Shown: positions 8,601 through 17,345, counted from the first letter of the stretch. The stretch is DNA of 36,109 nt from Granulosicoccus sp. (GCA_020627685.1 JAHDGK010000012.1:62556-98664); one strand, 5' to 3'. Notes: generated by a model not told the origin, from the sequence alone. Numbers and translations: made by a program.

Positions 8601-9390
8601 TTGAGCGCCCACCGTCTACGTTCAGCAAGTGGCCATTAATTGATGCTGCTCCATCGCTGACGAGAAAGCACACTGCCGCTGAGATATCATTAACTGTAAC
8701 GAGTCTCTTTTGTGGATTATCTTCTTCCATTAAGGCTCGTTGCTCATCTATAGAAATGCCTTTAAGTTTCGCTCTTGCGCCGTGAGTTTGTTCAAATAAG
8801 CTGGTGTGTACTGTGCCAGGTTGAACGGCATTGACCGTAATGCCAATTGATGCCACTTCAAGCGCAAGTGATTTAACGAGCCCGGCAACACCTGCTTTAG
8901 ATGCTGCATAAATGGCGTTGTATGCGGCGCCAATGGTGCCGGATATCGAGCCTATGTGTACGATACGACCGGAACGTTGGCGCGTCATTATGCGCACTGC
9001 AGCTTTTGACAGCGTGAAAGCCCCCATTAAGTTCACCTGTAAAACTTCTTCGCAGCGTTGCAGGTTTGCCAGGGCAACGGGTGCGACATAGCTGATTCCG
9101 GCTGAATTAATGACCGCATCCAAACGGCCATATTGCTTATATGCGGCGTTAACCATGGCGTTAATTGATTCTGAATCGGCCATGTCAAACTGTAGACAGG
9201 TAATCTCTCGATTAAGCGTTGCGAACGATTCTGAGAGGTCTGTTAATTCCTCATTTGTACGTGCGGCAGCCACAATGATGTAGCCTTTTTCAGCTAAGTC
9301 GTGGCAGATCGCATAACCAATGCCGCGGCTACCTCCGGCGATCAAAGCCACTGGTTGGGAGACGCTTTCTGAGGGTTCTTTGTGAGACAT
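8593..9390 (-). CDS. Short-chain dehydrogenase/reductase
   Basis: This 265-residue classical SDR is close to FabG-type 3-oxoacyl reductases. The nucleotide-binding turn GGSRGIG (19-25), the NSAG motif (95-98), Ser148 and the Tyr161-x3-Lys165 catalytic pair (YAASK) are all present, so it should be active with NAD(P)H. The C-terminal NVDGG is typical of the family. It is the last gene of a minus-strand operon, starting five bases after the flavoprotein stop. Its end overlaps the UbiD gene on the opposite strand by eight bases. It would reduce a ketone or oxidise an alcohol on the pathway intermediate. Substrate not predictable. Confidence 0.88.
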   Translation of the reverse strand: MSHKEPSESVSQPVALIAGGSRGIGYAICHDLAEKGYIIVAAARTNEELTDLSESFATLNREITCLQFDMADSESINAMVNAAYKQYGRLDAVINSAGISYVAPVALANLQRCEEVLQVNLMGAFTLSKAAVRIMTRQRSGRIVHIGSISGTIGAAYNAIYAASKAGVAGLVKSLALEVASIGITVNAVQPGTVHTSLFEQTHGARAKLKGISIDEQRALMEEDNPQKRLVTVNDISAAVCFLVSDGAASINGHLLNVDGGRSIS

Positions 9391-9395
9391 AGGTT

Positions 9396-11123
9396 CTAAC
9401 CCCAGGGAGTAATTCGAACATCACCCGGGCGATCTATCCAACCCGTAGCGTCGCATACCCAACGTTTCTCTAAATTGAGCTTATGCTCAGCCTTTGTGAT
9501 AAATATATTGTGAAGCCATTGTTCGTCATCGCGCTCAGGATAATCGCGTCGAACGTGACTGCCTCGGCTTTCTTGTCGGTGTTCGGCAGCGCGGGTAATG
9601 CATTCACCTACATCAAGCATATTATGTAGCTCTGCTACTAATGCGATGTCGAGAGATGTGTGAATACCCACTGAACTAAGGATATCTTCACGGCATTGAT
9701 CAATACCGGCTTGTGCCAGTTCTAAGGACGCTTTGTCTTTTTCTACGATCAGTGTGTCCCACATGGTGCGCTGCAATCGTTTGTGGACTTGGTCCGCAGT
9801 CATTGCACCGGCAAGATTGCTAAAGCTAGCCAGTTTCTCAAGTGACTGCTCAGCTAGTGTTGTAACCGGTGTTTGGGTGCCACCTTGTTTGGCCACTTCG
9901 GCAGCTTTCGCACCTGCTCGCCAACCGAACACTTGTGAGCCACCCAGCATCGTACCGCCTAGTCGGTCAGCGCCTTGCCAGCCTGCCGCTTCTCCAACGG
10001 CAAACAGACCGGTAATACCAGATTGCGCATGCTCGTCTACCCGAATACCGCCATTGCTTGTATGGTGGTGATTTTGTACCTGTAATAAATCTTGTGATAT
10101 GTCTATGCCTTTCTCGAGCATGAATGCTGGAAAGAGTTCGGGTAGAAACTGCCGCTCCGCACGGGACATATCAAGAAAAACCGGTTTAAGTTTTCCGTCT
10201 GGCCCACGCGTTGATTCCGCTTTGATAGCTCTATCTAAGTGTATCGAGTGATCTCGACAACTAATTGGCCAATGACTGGATTTTTGACGGCAAACCTCTT
10301 CAACGGTGACACCTTCCGGGAGGTAGTCTTTAAGAAACGCTTTGCCCTCATGATTGATCAGTCGATACGGTTCCTGCATTTCGTAGAGCATGACAATGCC
10401 CTGAGCAGGCCATGTTGTGGCAAGCCCTTGCTGCATGAACTCCATATTGTAAAGTTCGGCGCCAGCTCGCAACGCCATCGCATAACCATCACCTGTATTT
10501 CCAGGTGGATTAAAGCTGTGTTCGAATAACTGACCGACTCCGCCAGTTGCTATAACAACAGCGTTGGCGCGGATTAGCAGTGTTTCTCCTTCGTCGTTAA
10601 CGCCTATAGCGCCGCGGCAGACTCCGTTATCAACAATTAAGTCGGTCAGATTAGCGTTTTCAACGATTTGAGTTTGTGTTCCTTCAATAATGGCTTTTTG
10701 TAAAGCGACTATATTGTTGGTTTTGTTGTCTTGGTTAGCAGGCATGGTGGCCAGCATGCGACTTTGAAATTGCATGCCCATGCTGCGAAGTCTTGCGATG
10801 GCTTCAGGAGCCTCGTTGACAAAGATCTCGCATAGCGCGGGATCGGCCATTCCCAGGCCGGTTTGTAGCATGTCTGCCAATACCGCCTCGGGAGGATTAA
10901 ACAAGCCACCTTTTGGACCGATGGTTCTGATTGTCCAGAAATCGCCAACGGGGTTAGACGTCGCGCCGGCTCCGCGAACACCGGGTACGCCGAATTTACC
11001 CTTTATTGCGATGAGTGTCCGGGCGCCGTTTTCATGGGCTGCTAGTGTGGCTGCCGTGGCCGCACCGCCACCTCCGATGATAAGGACATCGGTTTCGAAC
11101 TCGTGATGGGGTTGCCGGCTCAT
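9396..11123 (-). CDS. FAD-dependent oxidoreductase, fumarate reductase/succinate dehydrogenase flavoprotein-like
   Basis: This 575-residue protein has the FAD-binding start TDVLIIGGGGAAT (11-23) and the FrdA/SdhA/L-aspartate oxidase layout, ending in the helical domain with the familiar RQESRGSHVRRDYPERDD stretch. Several active-site elements match FrdA: an Arg in SCRDHS, a His in HHHTSNGG, and an Arg in ADRLGG. The His-Pro-Thr-Gly segment that holds the dicarboxylate in FrdA is replaced (MEFMQQGLATTW), so the substrate is probably not fumarate or succinate. No iron-sulfur or membrane-anchor subunit is nearby, so it may act as a soluble desaturase, oxidase or enoate reductase. It overlaps the methyltransferase stop as ATGA, which indicates translational coupling. 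Confidence 0.85.
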   Translation of the reverse strand: MSRQPHHEFETDVLIIGGGGAATAATLAAHENGARTLIAIKGKFGVPGVRGAGATSNPVGDFWTIRTIGPKGGLFNPPEAVLADMLQTGLGMADPALCEIFVNEAPEAIARLRSMGMQFQSRMLATMPANQDNKTNNIVALQKAIIEGTQTQIVENANLTDLIVDNGVCRGAIGVNDEGETLLIRANAVVIATGGVGQLFEHSFNPPGNTGDGYAMALRAGAELYNMEFMQQGLATTWPAQGIVMLYEMQEPYRLINHEGKAFLKDYLPEGVTVEEVCRQKSSHWPISCRDHSIHLDRAIKAESTRGPDGKLKPVFLDMSRAERQFLPELFPAFMLEKGIDISQDLLQVQNHHHTSNGGIRVDEHAQSGITGLFAVGEAAGWQGADRLGGTMLGGSQVFGWRAGAKAAEVAKQGGTQTPVTTLAEQSLEKLASFSNLAGAMTADQVHKRLQRTMWDTLIVEKDKASLELAQAGIDQCREDILSSVGIHTSLDIALVAELHNMLDVGECITRAAEHRQESRGSHVRRDYPERDDEQWLHNIFITKAEHKLNLEKRWVCDATGWIDRPGDVRITPWG

Positions 11124-12307
11124 ACGCGCCCCACAATGACTGCAGCGTATTGGTCAGTAAAGTAGCTGTCGTTGGATTGCTTGTCGGGCCAAACCTCGCA
11201 GAGCGTGTACTCAGCCAGTTCGAATGCCCGTAACCAATTGTCGGCAGTTAGATACGCATGTTCCGGGCGGTATTCCGGGTGACGAATAGCGGCGGTTCGA
11301 TGATAGCTGGATAGATTCAAGACAATTTCACGCGGGGCCATATCGCTGGGGTGTCGTCGAAGCCGTTCGGAAAACACGATAGTGCCGCCAGGTCGTAATG
11401 CGCGCTTACATTCTTTTAAGAAATCGACGGTATGCATCGCTATGTGCGCAGCATTAACACCATAAATCAGGTCTGTACTATCGGCTTCTATTCTCTGCGC
11501 TGCCCAGTCTTTGTTGATATTGAGCAAACGCCAATCACAGTTAATGTCGTCGTAACGACCTTTAAACTCACGCCGCGTATTTAAAATAAAAGGCATGCTG
11601 ACATCGGTGAAAACGTAGCGCTCTAGAGAGTCTGATTTTCCGCCATCGCGCAGGTAATCTAGATTGTTACGCATGCCGTTACCGGTACCGCCGCCAACTT
11701 CCAAAATGGTGCCACCTTCGAATAGCATCTCAACAGCTTTGGCACCCATAATTCCATGGATATCTTGCAGGGGATCAGTATTAGTCGCTCTATTCCAGGT
11801 CTCGTTGTGTTCTTTTTCCTGTCCGGTTAGAACCCTGTCCATAAACTCGTGATCCAGGCCTAAGGCCTGAGTAAAGTGGGTTCTACCAAATTCAAGAAAC
11901 TCTAGGGGGGCGACATATTCTGCCCCTAGTTGTTCCATTGTTTTGTAGTGTGCGGCCAATTCATCGGATTTATCGACAGGTTCCCGGATTGGCCGATAAC
12001 GTTTGCATTCTTGTGTATCGTCAATGCAGGCGATGAAATCATGTCTGTCTGAGAGTCGCTTAAGCATTGCATTTAATGCAATCCAGGCACTGTCTGAATA
12101 ATTTAGCGCCGCTGCCAGGGTTTTGGGGTCCGAATGTTGTTCTAGAAGCTCGTGAAAGTTGAGTTCTTTGTACAAACTGATGAGGTGAATATCGACTGCC
12201 TGTTCAAGTACCTCGGTTCCCACTTTATGTTCAGGTTTAAAAAGCCAGTCTTTTACCCAACGATTAAATTCAGTCGCCTCCGAACGAAAGGAATTCCTTT
12301 CCGTCAT
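11120..12307 (-). CDS. SAM-dependent methyltransferase
   Basis: This class I methyltransferase (395 residues) has the SAM-binding motif ILEVGGGTG at 201-209 and the later LRPGG strand. An N-terminal helical region of about 190 residues comes before the catalytic domain, and the style recalls polyketide C-methyltransferase domains (NAAHIAMHTVDFLKECKRAL). An upstream in-frame ATG at 12358 exists, but I prefer 12307: AGGAG lies nine bases before it (12321-12317), and the longer start would overlap the hydrolase gene by 34 bases. It lies between the hydrolase and the flavoprotein in the minus-strand operon and presumably methylates the cluster's product on carbon or oxygen. The family is certain; the target atom is inferred. 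Confidence 0.83.
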   Translation of the reverse strand: MTERNSFRSEATEFNRWVKDWLFKPEHKVGTEVLEQAVDIHLISLYKELNFHELLEQHSDPKTLAAALNYSDSAWIALNAMLKRLSDRHDFIACIDDTQECKRYRPIREPVDKSDELAAHYKTMEQLGAEYVAPLEFLEFGRTHFTQALGLDHEFMDRVLTGQEKEHNETWNRATNTDPLQDIHGIMGAKAVEMLFEGGTILEVGGGTGNGMRNNLDYLRDGGKSDSLERYVFTDVSMPFILNTRREFKGRYDDINCDWRLLNINKDWAAQRIEADSTDLIYGVNAAHIAMHTVDFLKECKRALRPGGTIVFSERLRRHPSDMAPREIVLNLSSYHRTAAIRHPEYRPEHAYLTADNWLRAFELAEYTLCEVWPDKQSNDSYFTDQYAAVIVGRV

Positions 12308-12316
12308 TTTTTCTGT

Positions 12317-12321
12317 CTCCT
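12317..12321 (-). promoter_or_regulatory. Ribosome binding site deciding the methyltransferase start
   Basis: AGGAG on the minus strand is nine bases upstream of the ATG at 12307. It overlaps the last codons of the hydrolase gene, whose stop is at 12325. This supports the shorter methyltransferase over the in-frame ATG at 12358. Confidence 0.65.
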
Positions 12322-12324
12322 GAC

Positions 12325-13143
12325 TCACGTCTTTTGATTCGCGTGTTGTAGTATCCAATCACTTAAATGATCGACAAGATCATCGCAAGCGTCGAATTGT
12401 ATACCGTGCATCCCTGGCAGCTCTATTAACATTTTCGGTGCCCCCGTGAATCTTTCGACAATTTTGCGGGTCGCGTCATTGTCCACAACCGTATCCTTGT
12501 TGGCCAATGCCACGAGTAGTGGGGTTTTAAGACGCAAAACTTTCATCCAGACCGCTTGAGAAAACTCCGACATCGTCCGGTTGAATCGAGTGGAAACGAG
12601 CTTGAGTCGTAGAGGGTCAGGTTCAATATAGTCACGAAAACAAGGCCCGTCCGTGAAGCATTCGATGGGGGTCAGGGGGCGTTGATCTGCGATAGGTGAG
12701 TCGCCCACGTTAAGAGTCTGTTCTGTAATTAAGGCAGAAGGGAAGAGTGAAGGAGCGAACAAAGCCAAACTGTGAACTTTGTTGCCTTTGGCGGCCAAAT
12801 AATTGACCCAATAGTTGGCGCCCCAGCAAAATCCGCAGGCGTGAATAGGAAGCCCTTTTGACGAACACCAGCCAAATACCGCATCTAAATCATCGAACAG
12901 AGCGTTCGAGGACGGAACATCACCTTTTGATTCGTGATTTTCACCTGCGCCTCGCCGATCCATCGCTAAACAACTTATTCCGTTATTCTGGAGCCCAATA
13001 CACACTTTCTCCAACCATCCCGAGTGACTCACAACGCCGTGCTGTAATATGGCGAGGGCCTTAGGCTTTGCTGCTGGCCAATAGCGGCAATGCAATGTAT
13101 ACCCGTCCGCAGACTCTATCGATACCGGGGTGTATTTATGCAT
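12325..13143 (-). CDS. Alpha/beta hydrolase with a cysteine nucleophile
   Basis: This 272-residue alpha/beta hydrolase resembles monoglyceride lipase/serine aminopeptidase S33 proteins. The HG dipeptide of the oxyanion region (QHGVVSHSGW), the MDRRGAG segment, Asp217 (ANKDTVV) and His246 (GMHGIQF) are in the expected places. The nucleophile elbow reads Gly-Phe-Cys106-Trp-Gly rather than Gly-x-Ser-x-Gly, and the codon is clearly TGC. A Cys nucleophile is known in dienelactone hydrolase and some thioesterase-like members, so the protein may be active on a thioester, lactone or enol ester rather than being an ordinary lipase. It is first in the minus-strand operon and may release the product from the carrier protein. 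Confidence 0.82.
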   Translation of the reverse strand: MHKYTPVSIESADGYTLHCRYWPAAKPKALAILQHGVVSHSGWLEKVCIGLQNNGISCLAMDRRGAGENHESKGDVPSSNALFDDLDAVFGWCSSKGLPIHACGFCWGANYWVNYLAAKGNKVHSLALFAPSLFPSALITEQTLNVGDSPIADQRPLTPIECFTDGPCFRDYIEPDPLRLKLVSTRFNRTMSEFSQAVWMKVLRLKTPLLVALANKDTVVDNDATRKIVERFTGAPKMLIELPGMHGIQFDACDDLVDHLSDWILQHANQKT

Positions 13144-13214
13144 GAAAGTGTGTCAGGTAAATAAGATAGAGTGCTTACGCGCGAAATAGGTAGGCTGAGT
13201 TTAGCCGTGTAATT

Positions 13215-13243
13215 TTTGTAGATTGTGTAGTATCGAATAGCAA
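13215..13243 (-). promoter_or_regulatory. Weak candidate promoter for the minus-strand biosynthetic operon
   Basis: On the minus strand, TTGCTA (13243-13238) and TACAAA (13220-13215) are 17 bases apart, each matching 4 of 6 consensus bases. They lie in the 137-base divergent gap between the hydrolase and the GNAT-like gene. The weak boxes make this only a suggestion. Confidence 0.25.
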
Positions 13244-13280
13244 AGTTGATGATCAGATATTTTAATTATCGTGTCCTAAT

Positions 13281-14384
13281 ATGTCAGTAGCGGAATCTAC
13301 CCGGCTAGCATCCGCAACCGAATCTGTGAGGTTGCCGAGCTATTCTGTGCGCGTGGAAAACTACAAGCCTGACAATGGCACAGAATCTTTGCTGATGCTT
13401 GGCCTGTCTCACAAAGACAGTCACAGTACTCATCGCCGTACCGAGTGGATGTATAAGAATAATCCGGCCGGGCGTGCGGTAGTCTGCACGATTACGCACA
13501 ATAAATCGGAAAAGGATGTCGGTGTCTTAGCGCTGTGCAAGCGTCAGATTAAAACGCGTAGTGGTATTCAGAATTCCGGCATTTTTTGTGACCTTGTTGC
13601 AGATCGTTCTCACAGAACGCTAGGCCCTGCCATACAACTCATGCAAGAGGCCTTAAATACCGCGAAACCACTTAAGCTTCGTAAAATTTACGGATGGCCT
13701 AACGAAAAATCGATTGTGCTGTTCAAACGTTTCCCCAGTGCCGAATTGGGGCAGGTGGGTATATACAGACGGTATTTTAATTGGCGCAGCATCTTCTCAG
13801 ATTACATGCCCCGTTTACCGGCAGCAGTATTGGGGTCCGTGTTCAATATCGCCGACAGCACATTACAGTGGGTATTAGAGCAAGTTACCAGGCAGTTTTA
13901 TGAGGTTCGGGAAATAAACTCGTTCGATCAACGATTTGATGCATTGTGGTCAATCGCCTCCGGGCGATACGAGGAAATCGGTGTGCGCAACGCTGAATTT
14001 CTCAATTGGCGTTTCTGCCAGAACTCTGAAAATGAACATCGTATCCTTGCCATCAATTCGCGTAAAACGAAAAACTTAACGGGGTATGTTGTTTACCGGA
14101 AGCTCAACGATACATCCGTAGAGATTAGTGATTTTCTAGCAGCGAATAGCCGTTTTTCAGAAAGGGCCCTGTTGCGAGCGTTTAGCTCTCACATACGACG
14201 CAAGGGTTACCAGAAAATCTCTGTTCACTTTACAGGCAACTCGTCAACAGCGCGTAATTTATGGCTCTGCGGTTTTATTAAGGTGGGTGCTCAGGCGTCC
14301 ATTCATTTTCACTTCCCTGATGGCGACGATCCTGTGCAGAATCCACACACTCATATTACGCAGGCTGACCATGACGTTGGCTAG
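13281..14384 (+). CDS. GNAT-like acyltransferase, putative
   Basis: This 367-residue protein appears to contain two acetyltransferase-like halves. The N-terminal half holds a GIFCDLVADRSHRTLGPAIQLMQ stretch, read here in two parts: GIFCDLVADRSHR, then a helix, similar to the GNAT acyl-CoA-binding region. The C-terminal half has RNAEFLNWRF and a GYVVYRKL...DFLA strand pattern typical of proteins annotated as GNAT or FemAB-like acyltransferases. It is transcribed away from the hydrolase operon and its end overlaps nasA on the opposite strand by 29 bases. It may add an acyl group to the product of the neighbouring cluster, but membership of that cluster rests on position only. A generic N-acyltransferase with another role remains possible. 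Confidence 0.55.
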   Translation: MSVAESTRLASATESVRLPSYSVRVENYKPDNGTESLLMLGLSHKDSHSTHRRTEWMYKNNPAGRAVVCTITHNKSEKDVGVLALCKRQIKTRSGIQNSGIFCDLVADRSHRTLGPAIQLMQEALNTAKPLKLRKIYGWPNEKSIVLFKRFPSAELGQVGIYRRYFNWRSIFSDYMPRLPAAVLGSVFNIADSTLQWVLEQVTRQFYEVREINSFDQRFDALWSIASGRYEEIGVRNAEFLNWRFCQNSENEHRILAINSRKTKNLTGYVVYRKLNDTSVEISDFLAANSRFSERALLRAFSSHIRRKGYQKISVHFTGNSSTARNLWLCGFIKVGAQASIHFHFPDGDDPVQNPHTHITQADHDVG

Positions 14385-17019
14385 CGGTTCTTAGCAAGGC
14401 TTTTATCTCTCCTCTGCATGAACCACAGTTTGTTCCGGCTGTAGTACTTTTTCCAATCTCGGCTATCGACGTGCACCCATGCTGATCTATTGCAGAATTG
14501 ATCTCGTTGATACCTATCATCTGACAGGAGCATACGATGGCTCCGATATCAGTGGTATTTGAGGCCGAGCTACCAGCCAGTACACAATACCGCTGTTCTT
14601 TGGAATGTGATTGACTCAGTAAGTTGTTCATCCATGCTCGCGAGGCCAACACCGGTTTGTTGGCAAGATAAACAACACCCAATAATTCGCTATTATCGAA
14701 AAATGCGACTTTACGAATTCCCTGATTCTCGTCGACGAGGTCGACAAGCTCAGCATTCGAGTTTGTATGCCAGTAATCAGCCCAGGATTGTAGTTCTGCG
14801 TGCTGATCGCGTGAACTGGCGAACTCGTAGCGATAACCATCAGTGCAAGTGGATTTGGACCAGTAAACGGTCTCTTGGTTAAAATTTATGGCATGTTGCG
14901 ACAGGGCAAACCCGTAGGTTGTGGGGCTAACCCGACTGATAGATACGGGCTCACTTTTTAATGCGGGTTGTCCTGAAACAGGATCGGTACGCGGAGATAC
15001 CAATTGATCCACTCGCGCGTTTGATGCAAATTGATTTGTCCAGTGGATGGGCATAAAGACACTGCCTTCTCGCTGTTTTTCAGTGACCAAAGCTCTAACG
15101 GTGACACAACCATTGGCGCTATTTACTGAAACCAAATCAGCGTCGCTTATCTTGTTCTGGTTTGCATCATGAGGATGAATTTCAACAAACGGTTCGGCTA
15201 GATGAGCATTCAGCTTTGCGCTGAAGCCTGTTCTCGTCATCGTATGCCACTGGTCGCGGATTCGCCCGGTGTTGAGGATCAGTGGATACTGTTCGTCAGT
15301 GCGAGTAATTTTTTGTGCAATGACTGGAATAAAATTGGCGCGTTTGCTCTCGGTATAAAATTCGCCTTTGGCAAAGAAGCGTACTGTTTCTTCGTGCATG
15401 TCGGGGCGAGCGGGCCAACGAAATGGCGATAGCTCATCATACTGCTTAGCTTGAATTGATTGATACCGGCTTATATCGAAATCTCTGGTCCCGTCATTTT
15501 CAAACCCTGATAGGGCTGCATGTTCTCTAAATATTTCATAGGCATCTTGGTAGTTAAACGCCTCTACAAAACCTAGTTGCTGTGCGACTTTCGACACCTG
15601 CCACCAATCAGGTCTGACCTCTCCTGTGCTACGTCGAAAAGCCCGTTGTCTGGATATGCAGCGTTCTGAATTCGTGACTGTGCCGTTTTTTTCACTCCAC
15701 GCAGCTGATGGAAGCCTGACGTCGGCAAACTCTTGCGTATCAGTGTTACTGGCAACATCGGAAACGACAACGAAAGGGCAATTCTTAAGTGCTTGTCCCA
15801 CTGTATTGGCTAACGGCATGCTGTCTACAGGGTTGGTTGCCATGATCCAGATAAATCGTATTTTATTAGCGGCCACGGCATTAAATAGATCGACCGCTTT
15901 TAATCCCGGCTTTTGAGCAATTCTCGGAGAACCCCAGAAACGTTGTACACGCTCACGATGAATGGGGTTTTCAATATCCATATGGGCAGCCAGCATGTTG
16001 CTTAATCCACCGACTTCTCGCCCACCCATTGCATTGGGTTGGCCGGTTATTGAGAAAGGGCCCATTCCCGGTAAACCGATTCTGCCCGTAGCCAGATGAC
16101 AGTTGATAATACTGCTTACAGAATCTGTCCCGTTTTCGGATTGATTGATCCCTTGGCTGTATAGCGTGACCGTCTCTTTTGTATCAGCAAACAACTCATA
16201 AAATGCGTAGATTTCTTGGGTGCTCAAACCGGTGTTCTTTGATACGAAGTCAACGGTGCAATGCGTCGATGATTCAATACTCGCATCGAACTGCTGGGTA
16301 AAAGCCTCTATATAGTCGTTGTCTATCGATCCCGATTCGTTGAGGTACTTAAGCAGGCCACCGAAGAGTATGGAGTCTGAGCCGGGTATGATGGGGTAAT
16401 GAGTGTCTGCCATCTCGGCGGTCGCTGTGCGTCGAGGATCGATCACGACGATTTTCATGGCAGGTTGGTTATCCCGAGACTCGCACAACCTTTGAAATAG
16501 AATTGGATGGCACCAGGCTAAGTTTGTACCAACCAAGACAACCAATTTGGCCGTATCCAGATCGGCATAGCAACCCGGCACCGTATCACTACCTAAACTT
16601 CGCTTGTATCCTGCCACGCTTGAAGCCATGCAAAGTCTAGAGTTGGTGTCGATGTTGGCTGTGCCAAGGTAGCCCTTAACGAATTTATTGACGACATAAT
16701 AGTCTTCAGTCAGTAACTGACCCGACACATAGAACGCGACAGACTCCGGTCCGTAGTCTTCTAAGGTCTTTTTCAGGGCGTCTGATACGGTTGTAAGAGC
16801 ACTCTCCCAGGACGACGTTTTATTGTTTACAAGTGGGTGCAAAAGTCTATTGTCAGGACTCAAGGTATTTGCAAGGTCTGACCCTTTAGAGCATAACTTC
16901 CCTCGATTTGCAGGGTGCTCTACATCACCGGAAATGGTGTAAGTATTGTCGGATTGTTTCGCCGCTTGTACTCCGCATCCTACACCGCAATACGGGCACG
17001 TCGTTTTTACGTGTGTCAC
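14356..17019 (-). CDS. nasA: Assimilatory nitrate reductase catalytic subunit
   Basis: This 887-residue molybdopterin oxidoreductase reduces nitrate to nitrite in the cytoplasm. The N-terminal [4Fe-4S] ligands are Cys8, Cys11, Cys15 and Cys43 (CPYCGVGC and KLCSKG). NSRLCMASSVAGYKRSLG supplies the probable molybdenum-ligating cysteine. The C-terminus has a BFD-like [2Fe-2S] domain (VCSCQMIG, then TNCGSCRGE), as in the NasA type that is reduced through its own extra cluster. The start is GTG, two bases after the nirD stop. It is the last gene of the nitrate operon and its 3' end overlaps the convergent GNAT-like gene by 29 bases. No separate electron-transfer subunit is visible. Confidence 0.93.
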   Translation of the reverse strand: MTHVKTTCPYCGVGCGVQAAKQSDNTYTISGDVEHPANRGKLCSKGSDLANTLSPDNRLLHPLVNNKTSSWESALTTVSDALKKTLEDYGPESVAFYVSGQLLTEDYYVVNKFVKGYLGTANIDTNSRLCMASSVAGYKRSLGSDTVPGCYADLDTAKLVVLVGTNLAWCHPILFQRLCESRDNQPAMKIVVIDPRRTATAEMADTHYPIIPGSDSILFGGLLKYLNESGSIDNDYIEAFTQQFDASIESSTHCTVDFVSKNTGLSTQEIYAFYELFADTKETVTLYSQGINQSENGTDSVSSIINCHLATGRIGLPGMGPFSITGQPNAMGGREVGGLSNMLAAHMDIENPIHRERVQRFWGSPRIAQKPGLKAVDLFNAVAANKIRFIWIMATNPVDSMPLANTVGQALKNCPFVVVSDVASNTDTQEFADVRLPSAAWSEKNGTVTNSERCISRQRAFRRSTGEVRPDWWQVSKVAQQLGFVEAFNYQDAYEIFREHAALSGFENDGTRDFDISRYQSIQAKQYDELSPFRWPARPDMHEETVRFFAKGEFYTESKRANFIPVIAQKITRTDEQYPLILNTGRIRDQWHTMTRTGFSAKLNAHLAEPFVEIHPHDANQNKISDADLVSVNSANGCVTVRALVTEKQREGSVFMPIHWTNQFASNARVDQLVSPRTDPVSGQPALKSEPVSISRVSPTTYGFALSQHAINFNQETVYWSKSTCTDGYRYEFASSRDQHAELQSWADYWHTNSNAELVDLVDENQGIRKVAFFDNSELLGVVYLANKPVLASRAWMNNLLSQSHSKEQRYCVLAGSSASNTTDIGAIVCSCQMIGINEINSAIDQHGCTSIAEIGKSTTAGTNCGSCRGEIKALLRTASQRHGQPA

Positions 17020-17021
17020 GA

Positions 17022-17345
17022 CTAACTGCCCGTAAACCCAATGGATAATTCACCGTCTTCATTTAAAATAGGGTAGGTGGACGTACTGCCTTCGTCGGCG
17101 CCCTGAGCCTCACCGGTCTCCAGATTGATTACCCAGTTGTGAAGCGGGCAGGTTACGCAGTTATCATGAACGATGCCTTCACTAAGCGGGCCTGCTTTGT
17201 GCGGGCATGCGTCATCTATGGCGAATACGGTGTCTACCGCTGTTCTGAAAATAGCGATACGTCTATTATCGAAAACGATTCGTCTTGAGCCGCGAACAGG
17301 AATATCTTCCAGTCGGCCAATGGGTTGCCATGACATCATATTCAT
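17022..17345 (-). CDS. nirD: Nitrite reductase [NAD(P)H] small subunit
   Basis: This 107-residue Rieske-fold protein partners NirB. It keeps a complete Rieske ligand set, Cys47-x-His49 and Cys66-x2-His69 (ACPHK and CPLHNW), whereas the Escherichia coli NirD lacks these ligands, so a [2Fe-2S] cluster is probable here. The ATG overlaps the nirB stop by four bases and nasA begins two bases after its end, fixing its place in the operon. Confidence 0.92.
   Translation of the reverse strand: MNMMSWQPIGRLEDIPVRGSRRIVFDNRRIAIFRTAVDTVFAIDDACPHKAGPLSEGIVHDNCVTCPLHNWVINLETGEAQGADEGSTSTYPILNEDGELSIGFTGS

Noticed and set aside
9733-10071. 112-residue plus-strand open frame inside the flavoprotein gene
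   Set aside because: It has no family resemblance or ribosome binding site and is antisense to an intact conserved gene.
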